The notes under the pieces were generated by a model, which saw only the letters and a list, made by a program, of their open reading frames with translations, was not told the DNA's origin and did no database searches. Shown here piece by piece: positions 45,304 to 54,613 of a stretch of 64,000 nucleotides of DNA (position 1 is its first letter; every line of letters starts with the position of its first letter). Both the position numbers and the translations under genes were made by a program. The DNA is from Mesorhizobium sp. 113-3-3 (GTDB lineage Bacteria > Pseudomonadota > Alphaproteobacteria > Rhizobiales > Rhizobiaceae): contig NZ_AP023243.1 in NCBI RefSeq assembly GCF_016756495.1, forward strand, positions 4,592,501 through 4,656,500. The letters are read 5' to 3'.

Positions 45304-46433
45304 TAGAGGTCTCTTACCCATTCGGCGTAGCTGTCCTCGCCGAAGCGCATTTCGCGCAGTTTGCGGAAGCCTGCCGGGATATGGTCGGCATCGACCGGCG
45401 ATGCAATGCCATCCTCGCCAATCGCCTCCGGCCCCTGGAACAAGACGATGCGGTCGACCAGCTCTTCGTCCAGGAATGCCCTGGCGACCTGGGCGCCGCC
45501 CTCGACCAGCACGCTTGCCATGCCTAGCGCCGCCAGGTCTTCCAGCAGTTCCGGCAAGGCGACGACGCCGTCATGCGTTTCGGTGCCGATGAAGCGCACG
45601 CCGGCGCGTTCGAGTGCGGCGCGACGGTGCGGATCGGCTTCAAGACAGGAAGCGACATAAAGCGGAACGCGGTCGACACCGGAAACAAGCTTCGAGGCTT
45701 CCGGGAGCCGTATCTGGCGATCGAGGATGATGCGCGCCGGCGAACGGTTTTCCAGCCCCGGCAACCGCACGGTCAGCGCCGGATCATCCTCCAGCGCCGT
45801 GCCGATGCCGATCAGGATGGCATCCGACTCCGCGCGCATCAGATAGACGTCACGGCGCGCGATCTCACCGGTGATCGCAACCTGGCCGGCGCCTTTCCTG
45901 CCGATCTTGCCGTCGCTCGAAAGTGCAAGCTTCAGCGTCACTTCCGGGCGTTTTCGCAGGGATCGAATCAAATAGCCCGCCATCTGCTCGGCGGCTTCCG
46001 TGGCCAGCACCTTCTCGACCACCTCGATGCCGGCGGCGCGCAGGATGGCGTAGCCCTTGCCTGAAACGCGCGGATCCGGATCGCTGGCAGCCCCCACGAC
46101 GCGCGCAATACCGGCGTTGACCAGCGCGTTGGCGCAAGGCGGGGTGCGGCCGTGATGGGCGCAAGGTTCAAGCGTGACATAGGCGGTGGCACCACGCGCC
46201 AGTTCGCCGGCCTCGGCCAGCGCCTCTGTCTCGGCATGCGGCCGGCCGCCGACGGCGGTGACACCGGTGCCGACGATCATCGGCCCGGCGCCGTCATCGC
46301 GCACGATCAGCGTGCCCACGGAAGGATTGGTGGAGGTGCGGCCGGCATTCCTGCGCGAAAGCCGCAGGGCGGCGGCCATGAAACGACGATCAAGGGCCGC
46401 TTGTTCGGCCTCGCTCCGTTGCGATGCTGCCAT
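45303..46433 (-). CDS. ribD: riboflavin biosynthesis deaminase/reductase
   Basis: 376 aa. Bifunctional: N-terminal deaminase with zinc ligands His66 (HAE), Cys91 and Cys100 (PCAHHGRTPPC), and a C-terminal reductase from about residue 160 (VTLKLALSSDGKIGR, VLVEGGAQVARAF). It performs the second and third steps of the pathway. It is two bases from nrdR and separated from ribC by the repeat. Confidence 0.96.
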   Translation of the reverse strand: MAASQRSEAEQAALDRRFMAAALRLSRRNAGRTSTNPSVGTLIVRDDGAGPMIVGTGVTAVGGRPHAETEALAEAGELARGATAYVTLEPCAHHGRTPPCANALVNAGIARVVGAASDPDPRVSGKGYAILRAAGIEVVEKVLATEAAEQMAGYLIRSLRKRPEVTLKLALSSDGKIGRKGAGQVAITGEIARRDVYLMRAESDAILIGIGTALEDDPALTVRLPGLENRSPARIILDRQIRLPEASKLVSGVDRVPLYVASCLEADPHRRAALERAGVRFIGTETHDGVVALPELLEDLAALGMASVLVEGGAQVARAFLDEELVDRIVLFQGPEAIGEDGIASPVDADHIPAGFRKLREMRFGEDSYAEWVRDL

Positions 46434-46435
46434 GC

Positions 46436-46915
46436 TCAGCCGGCTTCCTCTTCACTCTTGTCTTCGTCGCCCTTCAACTCGCCCAGCAATTCGTGGAAAT
46501 CCTTGGCCTCGCGGAAATTGCGGTAGACCGAAGCAAAGCGGACATAGGCGACGTCATCGAGCGATTTCAGCGCCTCCATGACCAGCCGGCCGACTTCGCC
46601 GGAGGCCACTTCCGTCTCGCCGGAGCTTTCGAGCTGACGCACGATGCCGGTCACCGCGCGGTCGATGCGTTCGGGGTCGACATTGCGCTTGCGCACAGCG
46701 ATCTCGACCGAGCGCAGCAGCTTGTCTCGGTCGAACGGCACTTTGCGGCCCGACTTCTTGACCACGACCAGATCGCGCAATTGCACGCGCTCGAACGTGG
46801 TGAAGCGGCCGCCGCAATCGGGGCAGACACGGCGCCTGCGGATCGCCGCGCCATCCTCGGCGGGGCGCGAATCCTTCACCTGCGTATCTTCGGACTGGCA
46901 ATAGGGACAGCGCAT
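46436..46915 (-). CDS. nrdR: transcriptional repressor NrdR
   Basis: 159 aa. A zinc ribbon with Cys3, Cys6, Cys31 and Cys34 followed by an ATP-cone ([20 protein letters not shown]). It represses ribonucleotide reductase genes in response to dATP/ATP. An acidic tail of about 12 residues ends it. Conserved glyA-nrdR-ribD order, though two small genes separate glyA here. Confidence 0.97.
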   Translation of the reverse strand: MRCPYCQSEDTQVKDSRPAEDGAAIRRRRVCPDCGGRFTTFERVQLRDLVVVKKSGRKVPFDRDKLLRSVEIAVRKRNVDPERIDRAVTGIVRQLESSGETEVASGEVGRLVMEALKSLDDVAYVRFASVYRNFREAKDFHELLGELKGDEDKSEEEAG

Positions 46916-47010
46916 GGAGAGCCTTGGGTTCGCGAATCTGGTGAGGCGGAAGGCTTAGAGCCTTTCCGGCCGGGATTGAAGCCGTTCCGTCTCGTCAACG
47001 GACTGCAGCA

Positions 47011-47340
47011 TCAGAGATAGCGAGGCGCGAGGAAGATTGCCAGCGCGGCAACCAGCCAGACAGCGATGCCGCCGGCAACGGCCAGCCGATAGTCGACCTT
47101 GTCGATGAACAGCCAGCAGGCGCCGAGGAAGGCGAGATAGGCGGGAATTGTCTTCATTCCGGCAAGGCAGGCATCGCGGAAACCGCCCGGATCGCCCTTG
47201 GCGCCGACGGCGAGCAAGGCAATGACGGCAAAGGTGGGCGCCAGCGGCAGGATACCTGGCAGGACATTGCCGCGCTTGGACGCCCAGACGATCAGCGCAG
47301 TCACCAGCCCGCCGACCACACCCTTCCAGACAATATCCAT
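47011..47340 (-). CDS. small membrane protein (GlpM/DUF3147-like)
   Basis: 109 aa, four membrane helices with little else: GGLVTALIVWASKR at the start, then LPLAPTFAVIALLAVG, then YLAFLGACWLF, then VAGGIAVWLVAALAIF. The pattern fits the GlpM-like group of four-helix proteins of unknown role; a firm family call is not possible. It sits between nrdR and an exported hypothetical, on the same strand. Confidence 0.6.
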   Translation of the reverse strand: MDIVWKGVVGGLVTALIVWASKRGNVLPGILPLAPTFAVIALLAVGAKGDPGGFRDACLAGMKTIPAYLAFLGACWLFIDKVDYRLAVAGGIAVWLVAALAIFLAPRYL

Positions 47341-47367
47341 CCGCGGGCTCCTACTGCGACCCGACCG

Positions 47368-47949
47368 TCACGGCGCGACGTCCTTGGTCGGGAAGCCGCA
47401 AGACGTTCCGAGATTGCGATAGGCCTTGGTGAAGCCGTCCATCGGGATGCTGGCGAAGGCCTGCTTGCCGAAAGTAACGTCGAGCGAGACGACCTGGCGC
47501 ATGGCTCGCAGCAGCGCGAGACTGGTCTTGGCCTGGTTGTCGACCGTCCAGCTTGGACGGCCAATGAGGGCATCGTTGGAATAGACCGTTGCGGAAACCT
47601 TGACGCCTGGATCGCCGAACGTCGCCGCGATCTTCTTGCCGGTCGGCAACTGCTTGTTGTCAACGGTGAGCATGATGGCCGGGTAGGCATCAGGGGGCAG
47701 CGTGTCGCCGGTCGAGATCGACAAGGTCAGCGTGCCCGAATTGCCGCTCGCATCGAAGAACGCCGTCGAGGCCGCGCAGGTCTTGTGCGCATCCTGGCCG
47801 GTGTCAAGCGTATCGACCATGGTTGTCCATCGGCCGAAGGTGCTCGTGGCAGGCAGGTCCGGAGCGGGCTGTGTTTGCGCCGAAACAGGACCGCAAATGG
47901 CCAGCCAGCCGACAGCGCCGAGCAAGGCGATACGAAAATTGCGCATCAT
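47368..47949 (-). CDS. exported hypothetical protein
   Basis: 193 aa from the first of two adjacent ATG codons at 47949. Sec signal peptide with cleavage near VSAQTQ (about 25). The remainder has two Cys residues (KTCAAST and TSCGFP near the ends), likely a disulfide, and beta-rich character. It resembles invasion-associated locus B-type periplasmic proteins only vaguely, so no function is given. It is 27 bases upstream of the small membrane protein gene on the same strand. Confidence 0.7.
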   Translation of the reverse strand: MMRNFRIALLGAVGWLAICGPVSAQTQPAPDLPATSTFGRWTTMVDTLDTGQDAHKTCAASTAFFDASGNSGTLTLSISTGDTLPPDAYPAIMLTVDNKQLPTGKKIAATFGDPGVKVSATVYSNDALIGRPSWTVDNQAKTSLALLRAMRQVVSLDVTFGKQAFASIPMDGFTKAYRNLGTSCGFPTKDVAP

Positions 47950-48043
47950 CAAATCTCCAGTTCCATGCGCCACCCGATCAGGGGTGGCGCACCGCCGGCG
48001 GATAAAAGATGACGCTTCGCGCCTGGTCAATCGATAAGGATGG

Positions 48044-49357
48044 TCAACCGAGATAAGGATAGAGCGGGAAACGATCGGTCAGCGCCACAACCTTGGCCTT
48101 GACCGCCGCCTCGACCGCGGCATTGCCCTCGTCCGAATTAGCGACCTTGAGACCATCCAGCACCTCGGCGATCAGCTTGCCGATCTCGCGGAATTCGGCC
48201 TGGCCGAAGCCACGCGTGGTGCCGGCCGGCGTGCCGAGACGCACACCCGAGGTAACGAAGGGCTTTTCCGGGTCGAAGGGAATGCCGTTCTTGTTGCAAG
48301 TGATGTTGGCGCGGCCAAGAGCGGCCTCGGCGCGCTTGCCGGTGGCGTTCTTGGGGCGCAGATCGACCAGCATCAGATGGTTGTCGGTACCGCCGGAGAC
48401 GATGTCGAGGCCGGTCTCCTTGAGGCTCGAAGCCAGCGCCTTGGCGTTGGCGGCGACACTCTCGGCATAGATCTTGAAGCTCGGCTTCAGCGCCTCGCCG
48501 AAGGCCACCGCCTTGGCGGCGATGACATGCATCAGCGGGCCGCCCTGCAGGCCGGGGAACACGGCCGAGTTCATCTTCTTGGCAATCTCTTCGTCGTTGC
48601 ACAGGATCATGCCGCCGCGCGGGCCGCGCAGCGACTTGTGCGTGGTGGTGGTCACCACATGGGCGTGCGGCAGTGGCGAGGGATGCACGCCGCCGGCGAC
48701 GAGGCCCGCAATATGCGCCATGTCGACCATCAGATAGGCGCCGACCGCATCGGCGATCTCGCGAAAGCGCTTCCAGTCCCAGATGCGCGAATAGGCGGTG
48801 CCGCCGGCCAGGATCAGCTTCGGCCTGGTCTCATGCGCGGTCTTTTCGATCGCGTCCATGTCGAGCAGATGGTCTTCCTTGCGCACGCCATAGGAGACGA
48901 CCTTGAACCACTTGCCGCTCATGTTGACCGGCGAGCCGTGGGTGAGATGGCCGCCGGAATTGAGGTCGAGGCCCATGAAGGTGTCGCCGGGCTGCAGCAG
49001 CGCCAGGAACACCGCCTGGTTCATCTGGCTGCCTGAGTTTGGCTGGACGTTGGCGAAATTGCAGCCGAACAGCTTCTTCGCCCGCTCGATGGCCAGTTCC
49101 TCGGCCACGTCGACGAACTGGCAGCCGCCATAGTAGCGCTTGCCCGGATAGCCCTCGGCGTATTTGTTGGTCATGATCGACCCCTGCGCCTCTAGCACGG
49201 CGCGGGAAACGATGTTTTCCGAGGCGATCAGCTCGATCTCATGGCGCTGGCGGCCAAGCTCGTTGCGGATGGCGCCGAAAATCTCCGGATCGGCGTCTTC
49301 CAGCGTGGTTTCGAAGAAGGATTCGAATTTGTTCGACGCTGCCGCTGCTGTTGCCAT
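48044..49357 (-). CDS. glyA: serine hydroxymethyltransferase
   Basis: 437 aa from the ATG at 49357; a reading to 49423 would include the upstream repeat. PLP enzyme converting serine and tetrahydrofolate to glycine and methylene-tetrahydrofolate. The PLP lysine lies in [13 protein letters not shown]. Also visible: [16 protein letters not shown] and the end FPLYPYLG. It leads the leftward block with nrdR and the rib genes, though the gap and the change of genes suggest a separate transcript. Confidence 0.97.
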   Translation of the reverse strand: MATAAAASNKFESFFETTLEDADPEIFGAIRNELGRQRHEIELIASENIVSRAVLEAQGSIMTNKYAEGYPGKRYYGGCQFVDVAEELAIERAKKLFGCNFANVQPNSGSQMNQAVFLALLQPGDTFMGLDLNSGGHLTHGSPVNMSGKWFKVVSYGVRKEDHLLDMDAIEKTAHETRPKLILAGGTAYSRIWDWKRFREIADAVGAYLMVDMAHIAGLVAGGVHPSPLPHAHVVTTTTHKSLRGPRGGMILCNDEEIAKKMNSAVFPGLQGGPLMHVIAAKAVAFGEALKPSFKIYAESVAANAKALASSLKETGLDIVSGGTDNHLMLVDLRPKNATGKRAEAALGRANITCNKNGIPFDPEKPFVTSGVRLGTPAGTTRGFGQAEFREIGKLIAEVLDGLKVANSDEGNAAVEAAVKAKVVALTDRFPLYPYLG

Positions 49358-49391
49358 GGCCTGAAATCCTCCGGTTCGGGGCAATTTACCT

Positions 49392-49440
49392 ATGCTTATC
49401 GTTGCCCCAAAACCGCTGCACACTTTTGGGCGACATGCAT
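49392..49440. repeat. Rhizobiales palindromic intergenic repeat, glyA upstream
   Basis: CCCAAAA (49406-49412) pairs with TTTTGGG (49424-49430), flanked by ATGC/GCAT ends. This unit (with CCGCTGCACAC between arms) is like a repeat commonly seen in Mesorhizobium intergenic DNA. It lies within about 80 bases of the glyA start, so it is probably in the leader or promoter region. Confidence 0.75.
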
Positions 49441-49551
49441 TGCCGCGCCATTAACACAGTTGTTTTCGACCCGCCACGTTTGCGGCGCGAAATTTGCTGG
49501 CCGGTTTGCGGCAGAGACTGCAAATCCACCGCCTCTGGGGCATCGCCGGCG

Positions 49552-51198
49552 CTATTTCCGCGTCTGCCTGCCGTTCAAAAGGGCTTCGGTGAGCGTGATC
49601 TCGGTGAACAGCGCCCGCGCCGTGTGGTCGTTGATATCGCCGCGGCGAAGCATGGCGCGCACGGCGTCACGCTCGGCGGCGATGCCGGCCAGCCTCAGAT
49701 CGATCTCCAGCCTTCCCGCCTCGCGCATCTCGGCGCGTGCCTCGTCGGCCTCGTCGGACGCCGCGATGCGTCGCCGATAGGCAGCAACGATGCCGTTGGC
49801 GGCGGCCAGCTTGAGGCCGGGCACATCGCCCTCCCCTTCGTCATCGGTCTGCGCGATGCTTTCGAGGTGGGCGATCGCCGCCTTTGCCGCGCCGACGCGC
49901 GCCATGCGTTCCTCGGCAGCACCAGCGTCCTCGCCGGGCTCTACCAGTCCGCGCGCGATCACCGGCAAGGCCAGGCTGGCGATGACGAGCGAGCAGATGA
50001 TGACGCCGGCGGCGAGGAAGATGACCAGGTCGCGCGCGGGGAATGGCGAACCATCCTGCAAGGCCAGCGGCAGCGACAATATGCCGGCCAGCGTGATGGC
50101 GCCGCGCACGCCCGCCACCGAACCGGCGAGCCGCACGCGCATGCCGAACGGTTCGGCCTGCCGCTTGCCGAGCCGCGCCGCAAAACCGGCCGTGATGTCG
50201 CCAATCCAGATCCAGACGAAGCGTAGCGCGATCAGGCAAAGGGTCAGCAGCAGGACCGTCAGCACCGGTTCCAAAAACCAATGGCGGCTGGACAGTTCGG
50301 GCGGAACCTTGCGGATGATCTCGGGAAGCTGCAGGCCAAGCACGATGAACAGCGCGCCGTTGAAGACGAAGGAAAACGTCGTCCACAGCGAGATCGTCTG
50401 CATGCGCGCCGAGACGCCGAGGAAGCGGAATATGCCGGTGCTCCCGGTCAAGAGGCCGGCGGTCACTGCCGCCAGGATGCCCGAAGCGCCGAAATGCTCG
50501 GCGCCAAGATAGGCGACGAAGGGAAGCAGGATGGTGATCAGCACCTGCGCCTCGGCCGGCACGCCGCCGATGCGGTTCAAGAGTTGCAGCGCCTTGGCGG
50601 CGACGAACAAGGCCGCCACGCCGGCCAGGATGCCGACCGCCACGGCGTAGAGGAAACTCAGCGAGGCGGCGGCAAAGGAAAAACTGCCGGTCAGTGCCGC
50701 CGCGACGGCAAAGCGGAACATCACCAGGCCCGACGCATCGTTGAGCAGCGACTCGCCTTCCAGAATGTGCATCAGCCGCGCCGGGACGACGTTCCTGTCC
50801 ACAATCGAGGAGACGGCCACCGCATCGGTCGGCGACAGCACCGCCGCGAGCGCGAAGGCAACGACCAGCGGAATGCTCGGCACCAGCCAGTGCAAGGCAT
50901 AGCCGAAGCCGACAATGGTGAAGAAGACGAGGCCGATGGCGAGGTCGAGGATCGGCCCGCGCAGCGCCATCAGTTCTCGCTTGGGCGCGCCGAAAGCGTC
51001 GCTGAACAGCAGCGGCGGAATGAACACCAGCAGGAACAGTTCCGGATCGATCTCGACATGGATGCCGCGCACCGGCCAGGCAAGGGCAGCACCTATGGCG
51101 ATCTGCAGCACCGGCAGCGGCACCCGCACCAGCCGCACCAGCGCGCCGGAAACGGCGACGAAGACGAGCACGACGAGGACGAAGATGGCGGCTTGCAT
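49552..51198 (-). CDS. CPA1-type Na+/H+ antiporter
   Basis: 548 aa from the ATG at 51198. About 12 membrane helices in the first 410 residues, then a hydrophilic C-terminal tail of about 130 residues with acidic, helical character. The ion-binding region reads VLSPTDAVAVSSIVDRN, where the Asp of the TD motif is the usual exchange residue in the CPA1/NhaP/YjcE branch. It exchanges Na+ (or K+) for H+ in pH and salt homeostasis. Its 5' region has a long inverted repeat. Confidence 0.9.
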   Translation of the reverse strand: MQAAIFVLVVLVFVAVSGALVRLVRVPLPVLQIAIGAALAWPVRGIHVEIDPELFLLVFIPPLLFSDAFGAPKRELMALRGPILDLAIGLVFFTIVGFGYALHWLVPSIPLVVAFALAAVLSPTDAVAVSSIVDRNVVPARLMHILEGESLLNDASGLVMFRFAVAAALTGSFSFAAASLSFLYAVAVGILAGVAALFVAAKALQLLNRIGGVPAEAQVLITILLPFVAYLGAEHFGASGILAAVTAGLLTGSTGIFRFLGVSARMQTISLWTTFSFVFNGALFIVLGLQLPEIIRKVPPELSSRHWFLEPVLTVLLLTLCLIALRFVWIWIGDITAGFAARLGKRQAEPFGMRVRLAGSVAGVRGAITLAGILSLPLALQDGSPFPARDLVIFLAAGVIICSLVIASLALPVIARGLVEPGEDAGAAEERMARVGAAKAAIAHLESIAQTDDEGEGDVPGLKLAAANGIVAAYRRRIAASDEADEARAEMREAGRLEIDLRLAGIAAERDAVRAMLRRGDINDHTARALFTEITLTEALLNGRQTRK

Positions 51199-51601
51199 GG
51201 CGCGATTCCGGCTGTTTGGGGAACCATGCGCAATCGTCGCCGTCGCGTCCAGACAGCGCCGGCTCGGCGATTGCCGGAGCACGGCAGACCGTGCGGCCGG
51301 CATCAGGCCGACGCCAAAAAAAGGCCGGCACCTGGCGTCAGCGCAAGGCTGCCTAGGGGCACCAGGTGGCCGGCCGCACGCCAGCCCCCCGTTGACGTGC
51401 GTATGCAGGGGCGCCGGTGTCCAGGCATTCGGACTTGAATGCCGGATGCCGGCGCTGCTCCTTTCTGGATAATCGAGCATCGTCCGGCATCAACCTCCCG
51501 ATAGCGCGGGGTTGACAGAGGGGTTTCGCCGGGCGGCTGCCTTGCAGCCGACATACCGCTGTGCCACGCTGCATCACGGCTGGCGAGCGGGGGTTCGATC
51601 G
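51199..51601. other. 403-base intergenic region with large inverted repeat
   Basis: Shared divergent region of the antiporter and LuxR-type genes. GGCCGGCACCTGG (51323-51335) pairs with CCAGGTGGCCGGCC (51362-51375) with one bulged G. GACGCCA/TGGCGTC (51310-51316 and 51334-51340) offers an alternative pairing. No gene was seen. A TTG at 51512 would extend the LuxR-like protein but has no homology before 51602. Confidence 0.6.
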
Positions 51602-52327
51602 ATGCTGTCACGGATCATGGCACTTGCCGAACCGGCCCTGGCCTCGGAAACGGCCGAGGGCGCAAGCACCGCTTATTTCGCGGCGATGGAAAGCTTCGGC
51701 GCTTCGTATCTGCAGACCCGCCTCTACCGAAGGCCGACAGTGACGCTGACCTCGGCCAGCCATTGGGCGGCTGGAGGCTTCATCACGCGGCTGGCGCCGG
51801 CGGACTGGCCGGGCAGCCCGGCATTCGACTATGTCTGCTTCGAATGCAATCCGTTGCTGGGCGCGATCCGCGAAAACCGCACGCGCTACCGCTTCTCCGA
51901 TTTTGCCCCGCGCGGCAGCGCGCAATTCGGTACCTACTGGGACGCGCTCGGCGAGGCGGCGATCAACGACGCGCTTTGTTCCACCTCCTATGGGGCGGAT
52001 GGCGCCATAGCCTCGCTGCATCTCGGCTTCCACCGGCGCGACTTCACGGATGAAGAGAGTTTTGCCATCCAGATGGCCGGCCTCGTGCTGACCGAACGGC
52101 TGATGGATCTGACGACGCCCCCGCCCACCGCCACCGTCCGGCTGACGGTGCGCGAGCGCGACAGCCTGGCGCTTGTCGCCGAAGGCAAGACGGATTGGGA
52201 AATCTCGGTCATTCTCGGCATTGCCGAAGCGACGGTGCGCTTCCATGTCGACAATGCCAGGCGCAAGCTCGGCGCCGTCAACCGCGCGCAAGCGGTGGCG
52301 CGGCTGGTGAACCAGCGGCTGATCTAA
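51602..52327 (+). CDS. solo LuxR-family regulator
   Basis: 241 aa from the ATG at 51602, close to the length of LuxR/LasR proteins. N-terminal autoinducer-binding-type domain (about 15-165) and C-terminal GerE helix-turn-helix (about 180-238: LTVRERDSLALVAEGKTDWEISVILG, then ATVRFHVDNARRKL). No luxI-type synthase gene is in the window. In the ligand pocket the usual Asp-Pro reads Asn83-Pro84 (FECNP), and several aromatic pocket positions are also changed. It may respond to another signal or to none. Confidence 0.85.
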   Translation: MLSRIMALAEPALASETAEGASTAYFAAMESFGASYLQTRLYRRPTVTLTSASHWAAGGFITRLAPADWPGSPAFDYVCFECNPLLGAIRENRTRYRFSDFAPRGSAQFGTYWDALGEAAINDALCSTSYGADGAIASLHLGFHRRDFTDEESFAIQMAGLVLTERLMDLTTPPPTATVRLTVRERDSLALVAEGKTDWEISVILGIAEATVRFHVDNARRKLGAVNRAQAVARLVNQRLI

Positions 52328-52342
52328 CAATCCCGCAAACAA

Positions 52343-52370
52343 AAAGGCCGCCCCTTCGAGCGGCCTTTCG
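52343..52370. terminator. bidirectional terminator between LuxR-like and ldt genes
   Basis: AAAGGCCGC (52343-52351) pairs with GCGGCCTTT (52360-52368). On the minus strand it is followed by TTTTTG, so it serves the leftward L,D-transpeptidase gene best; it also follows the LuxR-like stop by 15 bases. Confidence 0.85.
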
Positions 52371-52387
52371 TCAAGACTATCAGCTGC

Positions 52388-53641
52388 TTACAGCGAAGAT
52401 GTGATCTGCAGTTCGCTGGCGCCGTCCAACGCGTAGACGTCGTCGCGGAACTGGACGACCCCTGGTCCGGTCGACCAGGCGGAGAGATAGAGGAAGTGCA
52501 CCGGCACCGGGTTGGTGACCTGGATCGGCGTGTTCTGGCCAGTCTTGATCGCCGCCTCGAAATGCTGGCGGTCCCAACCGGGCGTGTCGCGCAGGATCCA
52601 GGTGACGAGATCGCGCACGTTCTGGACGCGCACGCAGCCCGAGGAATCGAAGCGCATCATCTTGCCGAACAGGCTCTGCTGCGGGGTGTCGTGCATGTAG
52701 ACGCCGTCCGGGCTCGGGAAGTTGATCTTGACCGACGCCATGGCGTTTTCCGAACCGGGATCCTGGCGGAACCGGTACTTGGCCGCATCATCCGTCGACC
52801 AGTCGACATTCATCGGATCGACTTCGCTGCCATCCGGCGCGAACAGGCGGATATGGCTGTTCTTCAAATAGTTGGGGTCCTTCCGCATCAGTGGAATGAT
52901 GTCCTTGCGCACGATCGAAACCGGCGCGTTCCAGTACGGGTTGACGATGATCTCGTTGATCTTGGAATTGACGATCGGCGTCTGGCGATCGATCTTGCCG
53001 ACGATAGCGGTGTGGCGGAGCACGACGCGGTCATTCTCGACCGCTTCGATCTGAGCGGCCGGAATGTCGACCAGCACGTAGCGGTTGCCGAGCGTGCCGG
53101 CCTTCTCCTTCAGCCGCTGCAGATTGGTCTGCAACTGGCCGAGCCGGACCTGCGCCGAAACATTCATCGCCGCATAGGTGTATTTGCCCATGGAGCCGTC
53201 AGCCGGCAGGCCATGGCGCAACTGGAACCGCTTGACGGCCGAGTCGACATAGGAATCGAAGGCCGTCGAAATGCCGGCGCTCTGCGACAGATCGCCCGCA
53301 ACCATCAGGCGCTTGCGCAGCGGCACCACGTCCGGATCATCGACGCCGAGTTCCAGTTTCTTCGTCGCGGGAACCTGTACCCAGCCGCCCTGCCCGACAA
53401 TGTTCTGATACTGCGCGACCGCCTGCTCGGTGAACGCAACGGTCTGCGGGCTGAAGATCGGCAGCGTCGATGCCACCTTGCCGCCTTCGCTGGCGCGGGC
53501 GTCGAACTGATCGTCCCAATTGCCGCGGGCCGAGGATTTCAGGATATCCCCGATCACATCCTGTGCGCTCGCACGGCCGGCCACCATGGCGGCGGCGAGC
53601 AACGAGGCTCCGGAAAGGAAAAAGCGGCGGCTGGTTCTCAT
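52388..53641 (-). CDS. L,D-transpeptidase (YkuD family) with peptidoglycan-binding domain
   Basis: 417 aa from the ATG at 53641 (MRTSRRFFLSG); ATGs at 53656 and 53674 are alternatives. The Arg-Arg near the start followed by a hydrophobic stretch to about SAQ looks like a Tat signal. A peptidoglycan-binding helix domain (about 105-165, KRFQLRHGLPADGSMG) precedes the YkuD catalytic domain, with HDTPQQ and SSGCVRV, in which Cys336 is the nucleophile and the His is upstream. It makes 3-3 cross-links or links lipoprotein to peptidoglycan. The LdtR regulator is two genes upstream. Confidence 0.92.
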   Translation of the reverse strand: MRTSRRFFLSGASLLAAAMVAGRASAQDVIGDILKSSARGNWDDQFDARASEGGKVASTLPIFSPQTVAFTEQAVAQYQNIVGQGGWVQVPATKKLELGVDDPDVVPLRKRLMVAGDLSQSAGISTAFDSYVDSAVKRFQLRHGLPADGSMGKYTYAAMNVSAQVRLGQLQTNLQRLKEKAGTLGNRYVLVDIPAAQIEAVENDRVVLRHTAIVGKIDRQTPIVNSKINEIIVNPYWNAPVSIVRKDIIPLMRKDPNYLKNSHIRLFAPDGSEVDPMNVDWSTDDAAKYRFRQDPGSENAMASVKINFPSPDGVYMHDTPQQSLFGKMMRFDSSGCVRVQNVRDLVTWILRDTPGWDRQHFEAAIKTGQNTPIQVTNPVPVHFLYLSAWSTGPGVVQFRDDVYALDGASELQITSSL

Positions 53642-54000
53642 GGACGTTCCAGACATAGGTAGCGGTTCGATCATTTGCTGTGTCGATCATCGGGCGATCT
53701 CGCCCGCACTCTAAAATTGGCAATCTTAACAATTAGCCAACCATGGCCCGTATCACATTGCCAAGAAACGCACGAGGCGCGATACGGTTGCGGGTGGACG
53801 CATGATCTTCACGACAGCATCACTGCCACCCTCGGTTCCATTGGAATATGGCGGCAACGTGGCCTTGCGCCCAATTTGAGCCGACCGGCGTGGCGAAATG
53901 AAAGGGGCGTGGTTTTTCGGTATCGAACCCACCTTGCCCTCGCATTGTCAGGGCCATGACGTGGCGCGCGGGAACCGCGGCGTTCTATCGGCGCGGACAG
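53642..54000. other. 359-base region upstream of ldt
   Basis: No gene was recognised. TTGGC (53717-53721) and GCCAA (53736-53740) are inverted repeats separated by 14 bases. Overlapping them on the minus strand is a plausible promoter for ldt: TTGGCT, 17 bases, then ATTTTA. This is where an LdtR-type regulator would be expected to bind. The rest of the region shows no structure. Confidence 0.5.
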
Positions 54001-54387
54001 CTAAGGCTTCGGGCTGGTCTTGGCCTCCAGCTCCGAACACCGTTGCAGCACCTGGTACTCGGGATACCGCAATATCTTGTTGTCATCGAGTTTGAGCAAC
54101 AGCGCGCGTCTCTTCTCGACACTCTGCTCGTCATCCGAGCAGGTCATGTCCATGATGACTGCCTCCAGGCCCCTGAGTTTCTGGACCCTGTCGAGTGTGC
54201 AGCCGACTTCCCACATGTCCACGGACTTGTCGGTGAAGGTCACCCTGGAATCATTGTTGTCGCAGGGGCTGCTGCCTTCGATGGCGAAGGAGTCTTTCCA
54301 CCAGTCCTCCGCGAAAGCCATTTCCGGTGCCAGCAGGAGCACCGCGGCGACCGAACAGATTTTGAAGCAGTTCCTCGGGCCCATCAT
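54001..54387 (-). CDS. exported hypothetical protein between ldt and ldtR
   Basis: 128 aa from the ATG at 54387 (two adjacent ATGs), with an AAGGGGG ribosome site just before. Signal peptide ending near AFAED (about 27). The mature protein has four cysteines (PCDNND, VGCTLD, MTCSDD, QRCSEL) and is acidic. No family was recognised. It lies in the same orientation as ldt and ldtR and downstream of ldtR's terminator, so it needs its own promoter. Confidence 0.7.
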   Translation of the reverse strand: MMGPRNCFKICSVAAVLLLAPEMAFAEDWWKDSFAIEGSSPCDNNDSRVTFTDKSVDMWEVGCTLDRVQKLRGLEAVIMDMTCSDDEQSVEKRRALLLKLDDNKILRYPEYQVLQRCSELEAKTSPKP

Positions 54388-54520
54388 GTCCCCCTTGGGC
54401 GGCGACATTAGCATTGTCGAGGCGAAAGCAAAGCGGGCGGCGGAAGCCGCCGGTGACCGGCTTCCGGTGCTGCATCGGTCAAGAGACGACCACCGAACTG
54501 CCGGCTGGCTGTCCTTGACG

Positions 54521-54553
54521 AGAAAAAGGGCCGGTGCTTTTCGGCACCGGCCC
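54521..54553 (-). terminator. rho-independent terminator of ldtR
   Basis: GGGCCGGTGC (54528-54537) pairs perfectly with GCACCGGCCC (54544-54553). On the minus strand a T5 run follows. It lies 60 bases after the ldtR stop. Confidence 0.88.
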
Positions 54554-54613
54554 CTGACTGGAGGTCGCTGTTCGGGCCACGCTTCTGCGGCGCGGCTGCC
54601 GTTCGTGGATTGC

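Noticed and set aside
51512..51601. TTG start extending the LuxR-like protein by 30 residues
   Set aside because: The extra residues have no homology and the ATG at 51602 gives the normal family length.
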